NCBI GenBank assembly: GCA_028288705.1 | Contig: JAQBNH010000019.1 | Coordinates: forward strand, 124,001-188,000 | Length of the DNA stretch: 64,000 bases | Source: Ferruginibacter sp. | Lineage (GTDB): Bacteria > Bacteroidota > Bacteroidia > Chitinophagales > Chitinophagaceae | Direction of reading: 5' to 3' | Part shown: piece by piece, positions 16,722 through 27,665 of the stretch | Layout: each line of letters begins with the position of its first letter | Position numbering within the stretch: the stretch's first letter is position 1 | Program-made: the position numbers and the translations under genes | Notes under the pieces: model-generated | What the model was told of the DNA's origin: nothing | Seen by the model: the letters and a program-made list of their open reading frames with translations, nothing else | Database searches by the model: none

Positions 16722-18917
16722 CTATCTTAAGAATAATAATTCGCGATACTTCGGCAGCATCCAATGAGAGTCATCTACCATCAATTCTAATTTGTCTACG
16801 TGGTAGCGGATCAGGTCGAAATGTTTTCCTTTCACCTCGTCGCAATATGCAATCGCCATGTCGCGGGTATTGGTGATTTCGTTGGCCTTTTTCCGCGCTT
16901 CGATCATAGAAGCGACGTTTTCACTGATTACATTGATATGCGTACTGAGCTGTTTCAGGATTTCTTTCTGGCTGGCAGAAGCTGCGGCATCCAGACCGGC
17001 ATTTTTTAACCCAACGATATTTTCGATGAGCAGGTTCTGGTATTTTAATGCTGCAGGGATGATTAAGGTAGACGCCAGGTCGCCCATTACACGTGCTTCG
17101 ATCTGTACTTTTTTCACGTAAGCTTCCAGCATGATCTCATGACGTGCTTCCAGTTCCAGGTGGTTATAAATGTCGTTGTTTTCAAATAGTTCTTTGGCGC
17201 GGTCGGTAACAAATGCATCGAGTGCGAGTGGCGTTGTTTTTACATTGCCCAGCTTGCGTTTCGCCGCTTCTTTTTCCCACTCTTCGCTGTAGCCATCGCC
17301 TTCAAACAAAACAGATTTACTTTCTACAATATATTTCTGAATGGTTTGCATGATCGCCACTTCTTTCTTTTCGCCCTTTTCAATGAGGCCGTCCACTTCC
17401 GTCTTAAAGTTCTGCAGCGTTTGTGCCATGATCGTATTCAGCGTTGTCATCGGGCCGGCGCAATTTGCAGCAGATCCAACAGCGCGGAACTCAAATTTAT
17501 TACCGGTAAAAGCAAACGGTGAAGTCCGGTTACGATCGGTATTATCCAGCATCAGTTCCGGGATGCTTTTATGAATATCCAGTTTCAGGATAGCTTCATC
17601 CTGCTCATCAAAATTCCCACCAACTCTTTTTTCAACCTGGTGTAAAACATCGGTTAAATATTTACCGATGAAAATGGAAATGATGGCTGGAGGCGCTTCA
17701 TTAGCTCCAAGGCGATGATCATTTCCTGCACTGGCGATCGTTGCGCGCAACAAATCGGCATAGTCGTGAACAGCTTTGATCGTGTTCACGAAAAATGTCA
17801 GGAACATCAGGTTGGTCTTCGGCGTTTTACCCGGAGCCAGGAGGTTAACGCCGGTATCGGTGCTCATACTCCAGTTATTGTGCTTACCACTACCGTTGAT
17901 GCCGGCAAAAGGTTTCTCATGTAATAAAACCATCAGGTTATGACGTTTGGCAACACGCGTCATAACGTCCATCAATAAGGTATTATGATCAACGGCCAGG
18001 TTTGCTTCTTCAAAAATGGGCGCACACTCAAACTGTGCCGGTGCAACTTCATTATGGCGTGTGCGTAACGGAATTCCCAGGCGGTAAGATTCCTGTTCGT
18101 AGTCGCGCATAAAGGCGTACACACGTTCCGGTATGGCTCCAAAATAATGGTCGTCTAATTGTTGTCCTTTTGCAGGAGCATGTCCGAATACGGTCCTGCC
18201 TGTCAGTAAAAGATCCGGGCGGGCATTGGCCAATCCGGCATCAACCACAAAATATTCCTGCTCCCAGCCAAGCGTGGCAGTTACTTTAGAAACGTTCTTA
18301 TCGAAATACTGGCAAACATCCACTGCTGCTTTATCCAACGCCACAAGAGCTTTAATCAGGGGAGTTTTTGTGTCGAGTGATTCACCGGTATAGGAAACGA
18401 AAATCGTTGGAATACACAAAGTTTTTCCTTCGCCGATCTCCATGATGAATGCCGGTGAAGATGGGTCCCACGCCGTATAGCCACGTGCTTCAAAAGTTGC
18501 GCGTAAACCGCCACTTGGAAAAGAAGAGGCATCAGGTTCCTGTTGGATCAAAGCGGCGCCTTCAAACTCTTCGATCGGTGTCCCATCGCCTTTTAGCGTA
18601 AAAAATGAGTCATGTTTCTCCGCAGATAAACCGGTTAAGGGTTGAAACCAATGCGTAAAATGGGTCACACCTTTGCTTTCTGCCCAGGCGCGTAAACCGT
18701 TTGCGATTTGGTTGCCCATGATGCGATCGATCTTCTTTCCGCCACGCGTAGAAGCGAGCAGGCTTTTGTAAGCGTCATCGCTCAGGTAATGGCGGGCAGT
18801 TTTTAGTGTAAATACGTTTTCGTTGAAAATGCCGGTGATCCGTGCAGTATTTTCAACTTTCACGGGGATTGGGCCGTTTGCAATGTTATTTATGGCGTTG
18901 AACCTTAAAGAATTCAT
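16722..18917 (-). CDS. glnN: Glutamine synthetase type III
   Basis: A 731-residue enzyme that makes glutamine from glutamate, ammonia and ATP. The length and layout are those of GSIII (GlnN), not the 470-residue GSI: an N-terminal GSIII-specific region with RYLSD-like HYLSDDAYKSL, THWFQPLTG with the HWFQP signature, LGWEQEYFVVD, RHNEVAPAQFECAP, NGSGKHNNWSM and FEFRAVGSAAN. A long C-terminal helical domain (about 540-731) is also typical. I chose ATG 18917 (MNSLRFNAINNI) because family members start there; the frame is open to 18941. No PII gene or ammonium transporter is next to it in this window. Confidence 0.97.
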   Translation of the reverse strand: MNSLRFNAINNIANGPIPVKVENTARITGIFNENVFTLKTARHYLSDDAYKSLLASTRGGKKIDRIMGNQIANGLRAWAESKGVTHFTHWFQPLTGLSAEKHDSFFTLKGDGTPIEEFEGAALIQQEPDASSFPSGGLRATFEARGYTAWDPSSPAFIMEIGEGKTLCIPTIFVSYTGESLDTKTPLIKALVALDKAAVDVCQYFDKNVSKVTATLGWEQEYFVVDAGLANARPDLLLTGRTVFGHAPAKGQQLDDHYFGAIPERVYAFMRDYEQESYRLGIPLRTRHNEVAPAQFECAPIFEEANLAVDHNTLLMDVMTRVAKRHNLMVLLHEKPFAGINGSGKHNNWSMSTDTGVNLLAPGKTPKTNLMFLTFFVNTIKAVHDYADLLRATIASAGNDHRLGANEAPPAIISIFIGKYLTDVLHQVEKRVGGNFDEQDEAILKLDIHKSIPELMLDNTDRNRTSPFAFTGNKFEFRAVGSAANCAGPMTTLNTIMAQTLQNFKTEVDGLIEKGEKKEVAIMQTIQKYIVESKSVLFEGDGYSEEWEKEAAKRKLGNVKTTPLALDAFVTDRAKELFENNDIYNHLELEARHEIMLEAYVKKVQIEARVMGDLASTLIIPAALKYQNLLIENIVGLKNAGLDAAASASQKEILKQLSTHINVISENVASMIEARKKANEITNTRDMAIAYCDEVKGKHFDLIRYHVDKLELMVDDSHWMLPKYRELLFLR

Positions 18918-19018
18918 GTTTTTTTGATTTTTGTAGCGCAAAAAAACATCTTTTAATTGGAATAAAATGCTTTTTTTGAAAGAATTATGGAAAAAAGGAG
19001 TTGTAGTCTAAAAATAAA

Positions 19019-20269
19019 TCAAATATTATTTTTATTAATATTTGGAAAGGCGAGTGAAGCGAGGACGGGAATCATTAGTAGAGGATAATACAGGCCCCGG
19101 TACCTCACAAGCGAACCGGCATTAGGAGTGATAAATCCAATTAGCAGGAATACAGCCAGGATAAACAAGAGACATAGCGGCGTAAATGGATGAACAGCAT
19201 CGCGCTTTTTAAGGTTGATCACGAAATATATAGCAAACAGTAACAGGTAGGTCCACCATTCCCAGCTCAGTAATGACAGGAGTTTGCCCGGAAACTCCCA
19301 GGGATAAGGCCGTAAAAAGGCATGATTCGCAGCAGTTGGTAATGAATGTATGAAGGAACTGGCAGATGGCGTCAGTTGCTGCATGGGGAAATCAGTTTGC
19401 GCGGCGCCGAGATTCATAAAATCCGCCTGTTTTTGCACCAGGATGTTGAAGGGGTTAAACGCAGGAACTGCAAGCCCTGCGAAGAATAAAACTAAAATGC
19501 CAGCGATGACCATACTTCCATAGGCGATGACTGGCCGTATACCGAAACGTTGTGTGAGCAGAAATCCCGCACAACATGGCAACAGTAACAGGGCCACGTA
19601 ATTCCGGATCAATAACAATAACAAAAAACTGGTGACCAGGACGGCTGTTCTTTTCATGCCAAAACCCTTCAGCACAGTGAAATAAAAGCTGTAACAAAAA
19701 AAGCCCAGCATCGTAAAAACGACTGCATCTTTATGAATGGCTGAAGAAAAATAAAGGGTAGATGGTAGCAGAAAACTGCCAATCATTAGGGCCGTTCTTT
19801 TATCAGGATAAACATGCCTGAAGAGTCGGAATAGTGCGACATGGCCAAGAAAGCCCAGCGAATTGAAGAAAATGCTGTTGATATAATAATTACCACGACT
19901 GAAAATATTGCAAATTGCCAGCGCCTTGATGATGATATTATTTTTGAGATCGTTCCAATAAGATGCTGTTGAATAAAAAAATCCACTATGCTCACCATTG
20001 TACGGAGAGTAGAAAATGTTGATAAGGAATTCTTTCGGGTGAGTGATCATCAACTGGTATTCTTCCCGGCCATAGCCATTCAACATAGCGTAATCGTTCA
20101 GCGGATCATATCGGTTTGAAATCCAGCCAATCAGCAGGCCGGCAGCGATCTTCACTAAAAAAAGAAGGAGGATCAACTTTGTACCCAGCCCGGTTTTTTT
20201 TACGAAATCCAGCGATGAAATAAAATAAGCCGCCGCAAGCAGGTACAATAAAAAAAGCAGGTAAAACAA
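19019..20269 (-). CDS. Polytopic membrane protein, unknown function
   Basis: A 416-residue protein with about ten to eleven hydrophobic helices. The loop after the first two helices is long and aromatic (ISNRYDPLNDYAMLNGYGREE and the stretch with YSPYNGEHSGFFYSTASYW), and SSAIHKDAVVFTMLGFF carries an HKD-like motif at a membrane edge. The overall layout, with a large first periplasmic loop and a polar motif near it, is reminiscent of GT-C glycosyltransferases or EpsG-like polymerases, but no catalytic signature is clear. It is isolated, between the divergent purL gene and glutamine synthetase. I do not assign a function. Confidence 0.6.
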   Translation of the reverse strand: MFYLLFLLYLLAAAYFISSLDFVKKTGLGTKLILLLFLVKIAAGLLIGWISNRYDPLNDYAMLNGYGREEYQLMITHPKEFLINIFYSPYNGEHSGFFYSTASYWNDLKNNIIIKALAICNIFSRGNYYINSIFFNSLGFLGHVALFRLFRHVYPDKRTALMIGSFLLPSTLYFSSAIHKDAVVFTMLGFFCYSFYFTVLKGFGMKRTAVLVTSFLLLLLIRNYVALLLLPCCAGFLLTQRFGIRPVIAYGSMVIAGILVLFFAGLAVPAFNPFNILVQKQADFMNLGAAQTDFPMQQLTPSASSFIHSLPTAANHAFLRPYPWEFPGKLLSLLSWEWWTYLLLFAIYFVINLKKRDAVHPFTPLCLLFILAVFLLIGFITPNAGSLVRYRGLYYPLLMIPVLASLAFPNINKNNI

Positions 20270-20341
20270 GCTGGAAATTTTAATGTGGGAAGTTAGTTAA
20301 AATATTTGCTTTTGATTCTGAGTTAAAACTTTGCGAGGTTG

Positions 20342-20349
20342 TACCTTTG
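20342..20349 (+). promoter_or_regulatory. Predicted -7 promoter element for purL
   Basis: TACCTTTG matches TAnnTTTG exactly, 28 bases before the purL ATG. No convincing -33 TTG was found at the usual distance. No purine riboswitch or PUR box was recognised in the short leader. Confidence 0.5.
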
Positions 20350-20377
20350 CGTTTTCTAAACCTTCTCACACTTATTT

Positions 20378-22618
20378 ATGGAAATTACCGCTTCAACAGC
20401 AGCCCAGTTAAGGATCACCGCAGAAGAATTTGACCTGATAATTGAGAAGCTTGGCCGCACACCCAACTTCACGGAGCTCTGTGCTTTCAGCGGGATGTGG
20501 AGTGAGCATTGCAGTTATAAAAATTCGATTAAGTGGCTGAAAACATTACCACGCGACGGTAAAAAGATGTTGGTAAAAGCAGGCGAAGAGAATGCTGGCT
20601 TAATGGACATAGGCGACGGTTACGGTGTGGTTTTTAAAATTGAATCACATAATCATCCTTCCGCTATTGAACCTTTCCAGGGTGCGGCTACGGGTGTCGG
20701 CGGAATTAACCGCGATATTTTTACGATGGGCGCGCGGCCCATCGCTTCGTTAAATTCTTTACGCTTTGGGGATATTAAAGACGCAAAAACGCAGCACCTG
20801 CTGGCTGGCGTTGTTCATGGAATTGGTCATTATGGAAACTGCTTCGGCGTTCCTACGGTTGGCGGTGAAGTTTATTTTGAATCCTGTTATCATACCAACC
20901 CGCTGGTAAATGCAATGAGCGTGGGGATCGTAAAAAATGGTGAGACAGTTTCTGCTACTGCTGAAGGAATAGGCAACCCCGTTTTTTTCGTAGGCAGTGC
21001 AACCGGTAAAGATGGTATTGGCGGCGCCTCCTTTGCCAGTGCAGAAATTACAGCGGACAGTGCCGAAGATCTGCCCGCGGTTCAGGTGGGTGATCCCTTC
21101 CAGGAAAAAAAATTATTGGAAGCTTGCCTTGAAGTGATCCAAACCGGCGCTGTTGTTGGCATGCAGGATATGGGTGCAGCAGGCATTATTTGTTCCACGG
21201 CAGAAATGAGTGCAAAAGGAAAATCAGGCATGCGTATTCACCTTGATAAAGTTCCCACCAGGCAATCGGCAATGAAAGCCTGGGAATTATTATTAAGCGA
21301 AAGCCAGGAGCGCATGTTAATGGTCGTGGAAAAAGGAAAAGAACAAGCCGTAATTGATGTATTTGAAAAATGGGATCTTCCCTGCAGCGAGATTGGTGAA
21401 GTAACGGGGGATGGTTTGTTGCATTTCTTCATGAATGGAATTGAAGAGGCCGTACTTCCTGCCGAAGAATTAGTGCTGGGTGGTGGTGCTCCGCAATACG
21501 ACCGCGTTTTCTCCACCCCGGCGTACCTCGAAAAAATTAAAGACTTCGATGCTGGCTCAATAAACATTCCGACAGATCTGGAAGCCCTGGCAAAGCAAAT
21601 AGTTGTTCTGCCAAATATCGCGAGCAAACGCTGGGTATATGAACAATACGATAGTATGGTAGGCGCCGGGAATACTTCGTCTAATGCTCCCAGTGATGCT
21701 GCTGTAGTGCTTGCTAAACCAACAAAAAAAGCACTGGCATTAACCACAGACTGTAATAGCCGTTATGTATACGCTGATCCGTACAAAGGTGCGATGATCG
21801 CGGTGGCCGAGGCGGCAAGAAATATTGTTTGCAGTGGAGGAGAACCATTAGGGGTAACGAATTGCCTCAACTTCGGTAATCCTTATGACCCTGAGGTTTA
21901 CTACCAGTTTTCACAGGCGATCAAAGGGATGGGTGAAGCCTGTATAAAATTTGATACGCCGGTGACGGGTGGAAATGTAAGTTTCTACAATCAGTCACCT
22001 GACGGACCCGTGTATCCTACGCCAACGATCGGTATGGTTGGTTTACTGGAAACGCCGGCAGATAAAATGACGCTGAATTTTAAACAAAGCGGCGACCTGA
22101 TCTATTTGCTGGGCGAAAGCCGGGATGACATTAATTCATCCGAATACCTGCACAAGATTGTAGGAGTTGAATTTAGCCCAGCTCCGTATTTTGATTTGCA
22201 GGAAGAATATGACTTGCAGAAAGCAGTCCTTGACTTGATCCGCAAAGGATTGTTGCAATCGGCACATGATGTAAGCGAAGGCGGTTTGCTGATCACACTT
22301 TTGGAAAAAGCCTTTACGGACAACCTTGGTTTTACTGTGACGGCTGATAAAACAGAAATCAGGGCGGATGCATTTTGGTTTGGGGAAAGCCAGAGCCGCA
22401 TAGTTGTTTCCGTGACGGCTGCAGAAGAGGCGTCTTTCCTGACAAATCTCCAGGATTATGGAATTGTATACGCGAAGATAGGCGAGGTCACCAATGGGGA
22501 ATTAACCATTGAAGCAAATAGCTGGGGAAATATCGCATCGTGGAAATCACTATATGACAACGCGATCGCTGACCTGCTGAAAAATAACGAAAATGCGGAA
22601 GCATTAACGGCTTTATAA
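20378..22618 (+). CDS. purL: Phosphoribosylformylglycinamidine synthase subunit PurL
   Basis: PurL converts FGAR to FGAM in purine synthesis, using ammonia delivered by PurQ. The 746 residues match the small (Bacillus-type) PurL that works as a complex with PurS and PurQ, not the 1300-residue fused enzyme. The signature [13 protein letters not shown], the ATP-binding [13 protein letters not shown] and the repeat of the AIRS fold ([17 protein letters not shown], then [13 protein letters not shown]) are all present, as is AHDVSEGGL. No purS or purQ is in the window, so those subunits must be elsewhere. The gene is divergent from the membrane protein and is followed by a strong terminator. Confidence 0.96.
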   Translation: MEITASTAAQLRITAEEFDLIIEKLGRTPNFTELCAFSGMWSEHCSYKNSIKWLKTLPRDGKKMLVKAGEENAGLMDIGDGYGVVFKIESHNHPSAIEPFQGAATGVGGINRDIFTMGARPIASLNSLRFGDIKDAKTQHLLAGVVHGIGHYGNCFGVPTVGGEVYFESCYHTNPLVNAMSVGIVKNGETVSATAEGIGNPVFFVGSATGKDGIGGASFASAEITADSAEDLPAVQVGDPFQEKKLLEACLEVIQTGAVVGMQDMGAAGIICSTAEMSAKGKSGMRIHLDKVPTRQSAMKAWELLLSESQERMLMVVEKGKEQAVIDVFEKWDLPCSEIGEVTGDGLLHFFMNGIEEAVLPAEELVLGGGAPQYDRVFSTPAYLEKIKDFDAGSINIPTDLEALAKQIVVLPNIASKRWVYEQYDSMVGAGNTSSNAPSDAAVVLAKPTKKALALTTDCNSRYVYADPYKGAMIAVAEAARNIVCSGGEPLGVTNCLNFGNPYDPEVYYQFSQAIKGMGEACIKFDTPVTGGNVSFYNQSPDGPVYPTPTIGMVGLLETPADKMTLNFKQSGDLIYLLGESRDDINSSEYLHKIVGVEFSPAPYFDLQEEYDLQKAVLDLIRKGLLQSAHDVSEGGLLITLLEKAFTDNLGFTVTADKTEIRADAFWFGESQSRIVVSVTAAEEASFLTNLQDYGIVYAKIGEVTNGELTIEANSWGNIASWKSLYDNAIADLLKNNENAEALTAL

Positions 22619-22635
22619 TGATAACTGCTTCTCTT

Positions 22636-22666
22636 GCCGGCCGCTGTTAAAGCTGCCGGCTTTTTT
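22636..22666 (+). terminator. Intrinsic terminator after purL
   Basis: GCCGGC at 22636-22641 pairs with GCCGGC at 22655-22660, followed by six T. An inner AGC/GCT pairing may extend the stem. Confidence 0.8.
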
Positions 22667-22732
22667 GTGATTTTTTTTCAGGTATTTACAACAAAAAGCT
22701 GCCTGTAATTTTATCCTCCCGATATTTCCTTT

Positions 22733-22740
22733 TATCTTTG
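22733..22740 (+). promoter_or_regulatory. Predicted -7 promoter element for pyrG
   Basis: TATCTTTG is the commonest form of the Bacteroidota -7 element. It would give a leader of about 165 bases before the pyrG ATG, longer than for other genes here. Confidence 0.5.
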
Positions 22741-22891
22741 CATGACCTCTAGGATGTTTCTGTTTCTTTTTCCTCCGGTCATATTTTATTTTCTTTTAAT
22801 CGTTGAATAAAGTTTTATCGTACAAGTGTGCGACGCCACGGCCGTTTATTAAAGGTTGGCGCCGGGCTCCTGTTGGTAAGCCTGTTATTGA

Positions 22892-24558
<1,667 letters not shown>

Positions 24559-24559
<1 letters not shown>

Positions 24560-25104
24560 TGCAGAAACTAAGCATGGACGAACTTAACCGCAAAACGGTT
24601 GCGGAATTTAAACGTTCAGAAAAGACGCCGGTGATCGCGGTACTGGAAAATGTACGCAGCGCCTACAATGTCGGGAGTGTATTTCGCACCTCGGATGCTT
24701 TTCTGTTAGAAGCGGTATATCTGACTGGCTACACTGCTAAACCTCCGCATAAAGAAATTCGTAAAACGGCACTGGGCGCAGAAGACAGCGTTACCTGGCA
24801 ACATTTCCCTAACGCATCGGAAGCTATCCTGCTATTAAAGGCAAGTGGTTACAAAGTGATGGCAGTAGAACAAGTCACCAACAGTTTATCGCTGGAGAAA
24901 ATCATTTTTGATCCGCAGGAAAAAATGGCGGTGATCTTTGGAAATGAGGTGAGCGGCGTAGAGCAGGAAACCATTTTGCAATGTGATGGTTGTATTGAAA
25001 TCCCACAATTAGGCATGAAGCATTCTCTCAATATTGCTACCGCAGCGGGCGTTGTGCTTTGGGAAATGGTACGCGGCCGGATGCAGGCAATCCCTAACAA
25101 ATAA
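24559..25104 (+). CDS. TrmH/SpoU-family RNA 2'-O-methyltransferase
   Basis: A 181-residue SPOUT enzyme that transfers a methyl group from SAM to a ribose 2'-hydroxyl, probably in tRNA. Motif 1 is NVGSVFRTSDAF, with the catalytic arginine; motif 2 is VIFGNEVSGV and motif 3 is IPQLGMKHSLNIATAAGVVL, including the asparagine and the knot residues. There is no L30e-like N-terminal RNA-binding domain as in RlmB, which places it in the short TrmH/TrmL-like group. The exact target nucleotide cannot be read. It is coupled to pyrG and is followed 33 bases later by a UbiA-type gene. Confidence 0.88.
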
Positions 25105-25137
25105 AATTGCGGCGTGATGATCGCCGGTTCCATAAGA

Positions 25138-26037
25138 ATGGCCCATACAATCAAAAACTATCTTTCGCTTATCAAATTTTCGCATACGATTTTTGCGTTG
25201 CCTTTTGCGCTGATCGGGTTCTTCCTTGGTTATTTACAGGATCTTAAAGAACATATTGCAGGCAACAGCAGCGGTGGTTTTTCTTCGAAGTACATCATTC
25301 TGTTTGTGCTGGTGCTCATTTGCATGATCAGTGCGCGTTCCGCCGCGATGGCGTTTAACCGTTACCTCGACCGGCAATATGATGCAAAAAATCCGCGTAC
25401 TGCTATCCGTGAAATTCCTTCCGGAGTTATTAGCGCGAAACATGCTTTGCTTTTCACAATCTTCAGCTGCCTGGTATTTATCATCGCTACTTATTTTATC
25501 AATGCTATTTGTTTCTACCTGTCTCCTGTCGCATTGTTCGTCATCCTTTTCTATAGTTATACAAAACGTTTTACTGCACTCTGCCATTTAGTTTTAGGAC
25601 TCGGTTTGAGCCTGGCGCCCATTGGTGCTTATCTTGCCGTGACTGGCCATTTCGATATTATTCCGATTCTCTTCTCTTTCAGCGTGGTCTTCTGGGTAAG
25701 CGGTTTTGATATCATCTACGCCTTGCAGGACGAAGAATTTGATAAACAACAACAACTGTATTCTATCCCTTCCATGTTAGGGAAATCGCGCGCGCTACGG
25801 GTTTCCGAGGTTTTCCATATCTTGTCTGCAGCAGCTGTGATCTTTGCCGGCTACTTTGCGCATTACGGTTTGTTTTATTGGACTGGTGTTATCGTTTTTT
25901 GCGGAATGCTGATCTACCAACACTCCGTTGTGAAACCTACTGACTTACGTCGCGTTAACCTGGCATTCATGACTGCAAATGGCATCGCCTCCGTAGTATT
26001 TGCCGTGTTCGTTTTGCTCGAACTTTTTCTCCGTTGA
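25138..26037 (+). CDS. UbiA-type polyprenyltransferase
   Basis: A 299-residue membrane prenyltransferase with eight to nine helices. The first Asp-rich motif is NRYLDRQYD and the second is DIIYALQDEEFD, which bind the Mg-diphosphate of the isoprenoid donor. The opening NYLSLIKFSHTIFALPFALI is characteristic of the bacterial 4-hydroxybenzoate or MqnP group. In Bacteroidota this protein most likely prenylates a menaquinone precursor, in the futalosine route if that pathway is present; I cannot tell which aromatic acceptor is used. I chose ATG 25138 by similarity at the N-terminus; a GTG at 25114 is also open. Confidence 0.85.
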   Translation: MAHTIKNYLSLIKFSHTIFALPFALIGFFLGYLQDLKEHIAGNSSGGFSSKYIILFVLVLICMISARSAAMAFNRYLDRQYDAKNPRTAIREIPSGVISAKHALLFTIFSCLVFIIATYFINAICFYLSPVALFVILFYSYTKRFTALCHLVLGLGLSLAPIGAYLAVTGHFDIIPILFSFSVVFWVSGFDIIYALQDEEFDKQQQLYSIPSMLGKSRALRVSEVFHILSAAAVIFAGYFAHYGLFYWTGVIVFCGMLIYQHSVVKPTDLRRVNLAFMTANGIASVVFAVFVLLELFLR

Positions 26038-26149
26038 TATTTCCCAATTCTTCCTAAAATGTTAATTTTTATTAACGGAGTTGTTTCGTAATAATGCTTG
26101 ATTACATTTGTTACGAAATCGTTCGTATATAATAAATTAAAGTAAAGCC

Positions 26150-26953
26150 ATGAAAAAATTATTAGATCAACACAAAAAAACGGTCCTCGGCCTGGGAGCG
26201 GTATTGCTGTTGGGTGCTATCACGATGTCCTTTCAGGACACGCCTTATCTCGCTCAATTCCTGCAGGAAAAAAAGATCAGCGATACGATCCCTGAAAAAA
26301 AGGAGGGATCGATGACGATGAAACAGTTTGATGAACTTAACCAGCAGCTCGACAAAACAATGCAGGAAGTTAGTCAGAGCCTGAAAACGGTTGACATGAA
26401 ACTAGTGCAGGAGCAGGCCGCAGCAGCATTAAAACAGGTAGACGTTGACAAGATCATGAAGGATGTGGAATTATCACTAAAGTCGATCGACATCGAAAAA
26501 ACGCTGGCAGATGTAAAAGCTTCGCTCAAAGATGTGGATTATGAACGCATCAACGTGGAAGTAAAAAAGGAAATACTGGAAGCAAAGAAAGAAATGGAAA
26601 AAGCGCAACTGGAAATAAAAAAGATTGACAAAGAGGCCATCAAAAAAGATCTGGCGAATGCACAAAAAGATATTGAACGCAGCCGCGATGAGATAAAGAA
26701 GATCGATATGGATAAGATCATGGCGGAAGCCAGGACTGGTATCGATAAAGCTAAATCAGAATTAAAGCTTACAAAGCAAATGTTTACAGAAATGGAGAAA
26801 GAAGGGTTGATCGATCCTAAAAAAGGCTTTACGATTGAGTACAGAGAAAAAGAATTGTATATCAATGGCGCGAAGCAAATACAGCAGGTAACAGACCGTT
26901 ATCGCCCGTACTTCCATGGTGATCATTTTAAGATCACGATCGACAAAGAGTAA
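26150..26953 (+). CDS. Membrane-anchored 16-residue-repeat helical protein
   Basis: A 267-residue protein, one N-terminal membrane segment (residues 9-28) then a long highly charged helix. Four tandem repeats of exactly 16 residues start at L78, L94, L110 and L126, each beginning LKxVD or LKxID (LKTVD, LKQVD, LKSID, LKDVD). Two further IKKID units start at 156 and 182. The last 40 residues form a different small domain (FTIEYREKELYINGAKQ and on). Short segments like that last one occur at the C-terminus of some Bacteroidota BlaR1-type M56 membrane proteins, but that link is from memory and weak. It follows ubiA by 112 bases and has a terminator behind it. No function is assigned. Confidence 0.7.
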   Translation: MKKLLDQHKKTVLGLGAVLLLGAITMSFQDTPYLAQFLQEKKISDTIPEKKEGSMTMKQFDELNQQLDKTMQEVSQSLKTVDMKLVQEQAAAALKQVDVDKIMKDVELSLKSIDIEKTLADVKASLKDVDYERINVEVKKEILEAKKEMEKAQLEIKKIDKEAIKKDLANAQKDIERSRDEIKKIDMDKIMAEARTGIDKAKSELKLTKQMFTEMEKEGLIDPKKGFTIEYREKELYINGAKQIQQVTDRYRPYFHGDHFKITIDKE

Positions 26954-26974
26954 TTATGTTTAATGAATATGTAA

Positions 26975-27006
26975 GCCCTGCTATTTTTATAGCGGGGCAT
27001 TTTTTT
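26975..27006 (+). terminator. Intrinsic terminator after the repeat protein
   Basis: GCCCTGCTAT pairs with ATAGCGGGGC (one G-T wobble) around a TTTT loop, followed by ATTTTTTT. Confidence 0.85.
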
Positions 27007-27040
27007 GCAACGAAAGCAGTAGCTTTAGAAAAAGAATCGC

Positions 27041-27124
27041 ATGCCACTCAGTTACCTCGTCTACGGATCTTTTACGGCACTCATCATTACGCTGCTGTTA
27101 TATATTTTTCGGAGAAAAAAGTAG
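27041..27124 (+). CDS. Possible 27-residue single-helix membrane peptide
   Basis: An ATG at 27041 opens a 27-codon frame ending in TAG at 27124. The peptide reads MPLSYLVYGSFTALIITLL then LYIFRRKK: a single hydrophobic helix with three or four basic residues at the end, the design of a small membrane peptide. An A-rich stretch (TTAGAAAAAGAATCGC) precedes it. It lies between the terminator of the repeat protein gene and the convergent purE gene. No promoter was recognised, and frames this short arise by chance, so this is tentative. Confidence 0.3.
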   Translation: MPLSYLVYGSFTALIITLLLYIFRRKK

Positions 27125-27127
27125 GGA

Positions 27128-27613
27128 TTACTTTTTTAGTTTAGCTACCATCTGCAAAACATCATCTTCAAGGCGAAGTTTGTACTGCGACAATTTTTCT
27201 GCAACTCCTGTATCTGCGACGCCGAGAATTTGTGCAGCAAGAATGCCGGCGTTTTTGGCGGCATTTAAAGCAACGGTTGCAACCGGTACGCCGCCCGGCA
27301 TTTGAAGGATAGATAAAACAGAATCCCAGCCATCAATCGAGTTGGAAGATTTTACAGGGACGCCAATCACGGGAAGCGTTGTATAACTCGCCACCATCCC
27401 CGGGAGATGAGCAGCACCACCAGCACCGGCAATGATTACTTTAGTTCCTTTCTCCCGCGCAGTTGTAGCATATGTTCGCATCCGATCGGGTGTACGATGG
27501 GCAGAAACGATATCGATTTCATAAGAAATGCCAAACTCTTCGAGGATAGCCGCAGCTGCCCGCATAACTTCCAGATCAGATTCGCTTCCCATGATGATAC
27601 CAACGCTTGCCAT
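27128..27613 (-). CDS. purE: N5-carboxyaminoimidazole ribonucleotide mutase
   Basis: PurE (class I) moves the carboxyl group of N5-CAIR to give CAIR in purine synthesis. The 161 residues are of normal length. IMGSESDLEVM is the substrate phosphate loop, SAHRTPDRM carries the catalytic histidine, and GAGGAAHLPGMVAS and the GVPVKS block complete the fold. It takes the product of PurK, whose gene is 5.7 kb upstream on the same strand with a complete efflux operon between. It is separated by 52 bases from the TolC-like gene and could be read through from the efflux operon. Confidence 0.97.
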   Translation of the reverse strand: MASVGIIMGSESDLEVMRAAAAILEEFGISYEIDIVSAHRTPDRMRTYATTAREKGTKVIIAGAGGAAHLPGMVASYTTLPVIGVPVKSSNSIDGWDSVLSILQMPGGVPVATVALNAAKNAGILAAQILGVADTGVAEKLSQYKLRLEDDVLQMVAKLKK

Positions 27614-27665
27614 AATAGTTGTTTATCGGCTAAAGTTAACAGGAAATTTCGTTCCCGCACAAACG

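Noticed and set aside
22864..22870. GGGCTCC near pyrG, as in the reiterative-transcription attenuator of Bacillus pyrG
   Set aside because: There is no promoter just upstream of it and no terminator hairpin after it, and that mechanism is known from Gram-positive bacteria; the match is probably chance.
26956..27144. 62-residue frame on the plus strand after the repeat protein
   Set aside because: It reads through the intrinsic terminator at 26975-27006 and overlaps the purE end; it has no family features.
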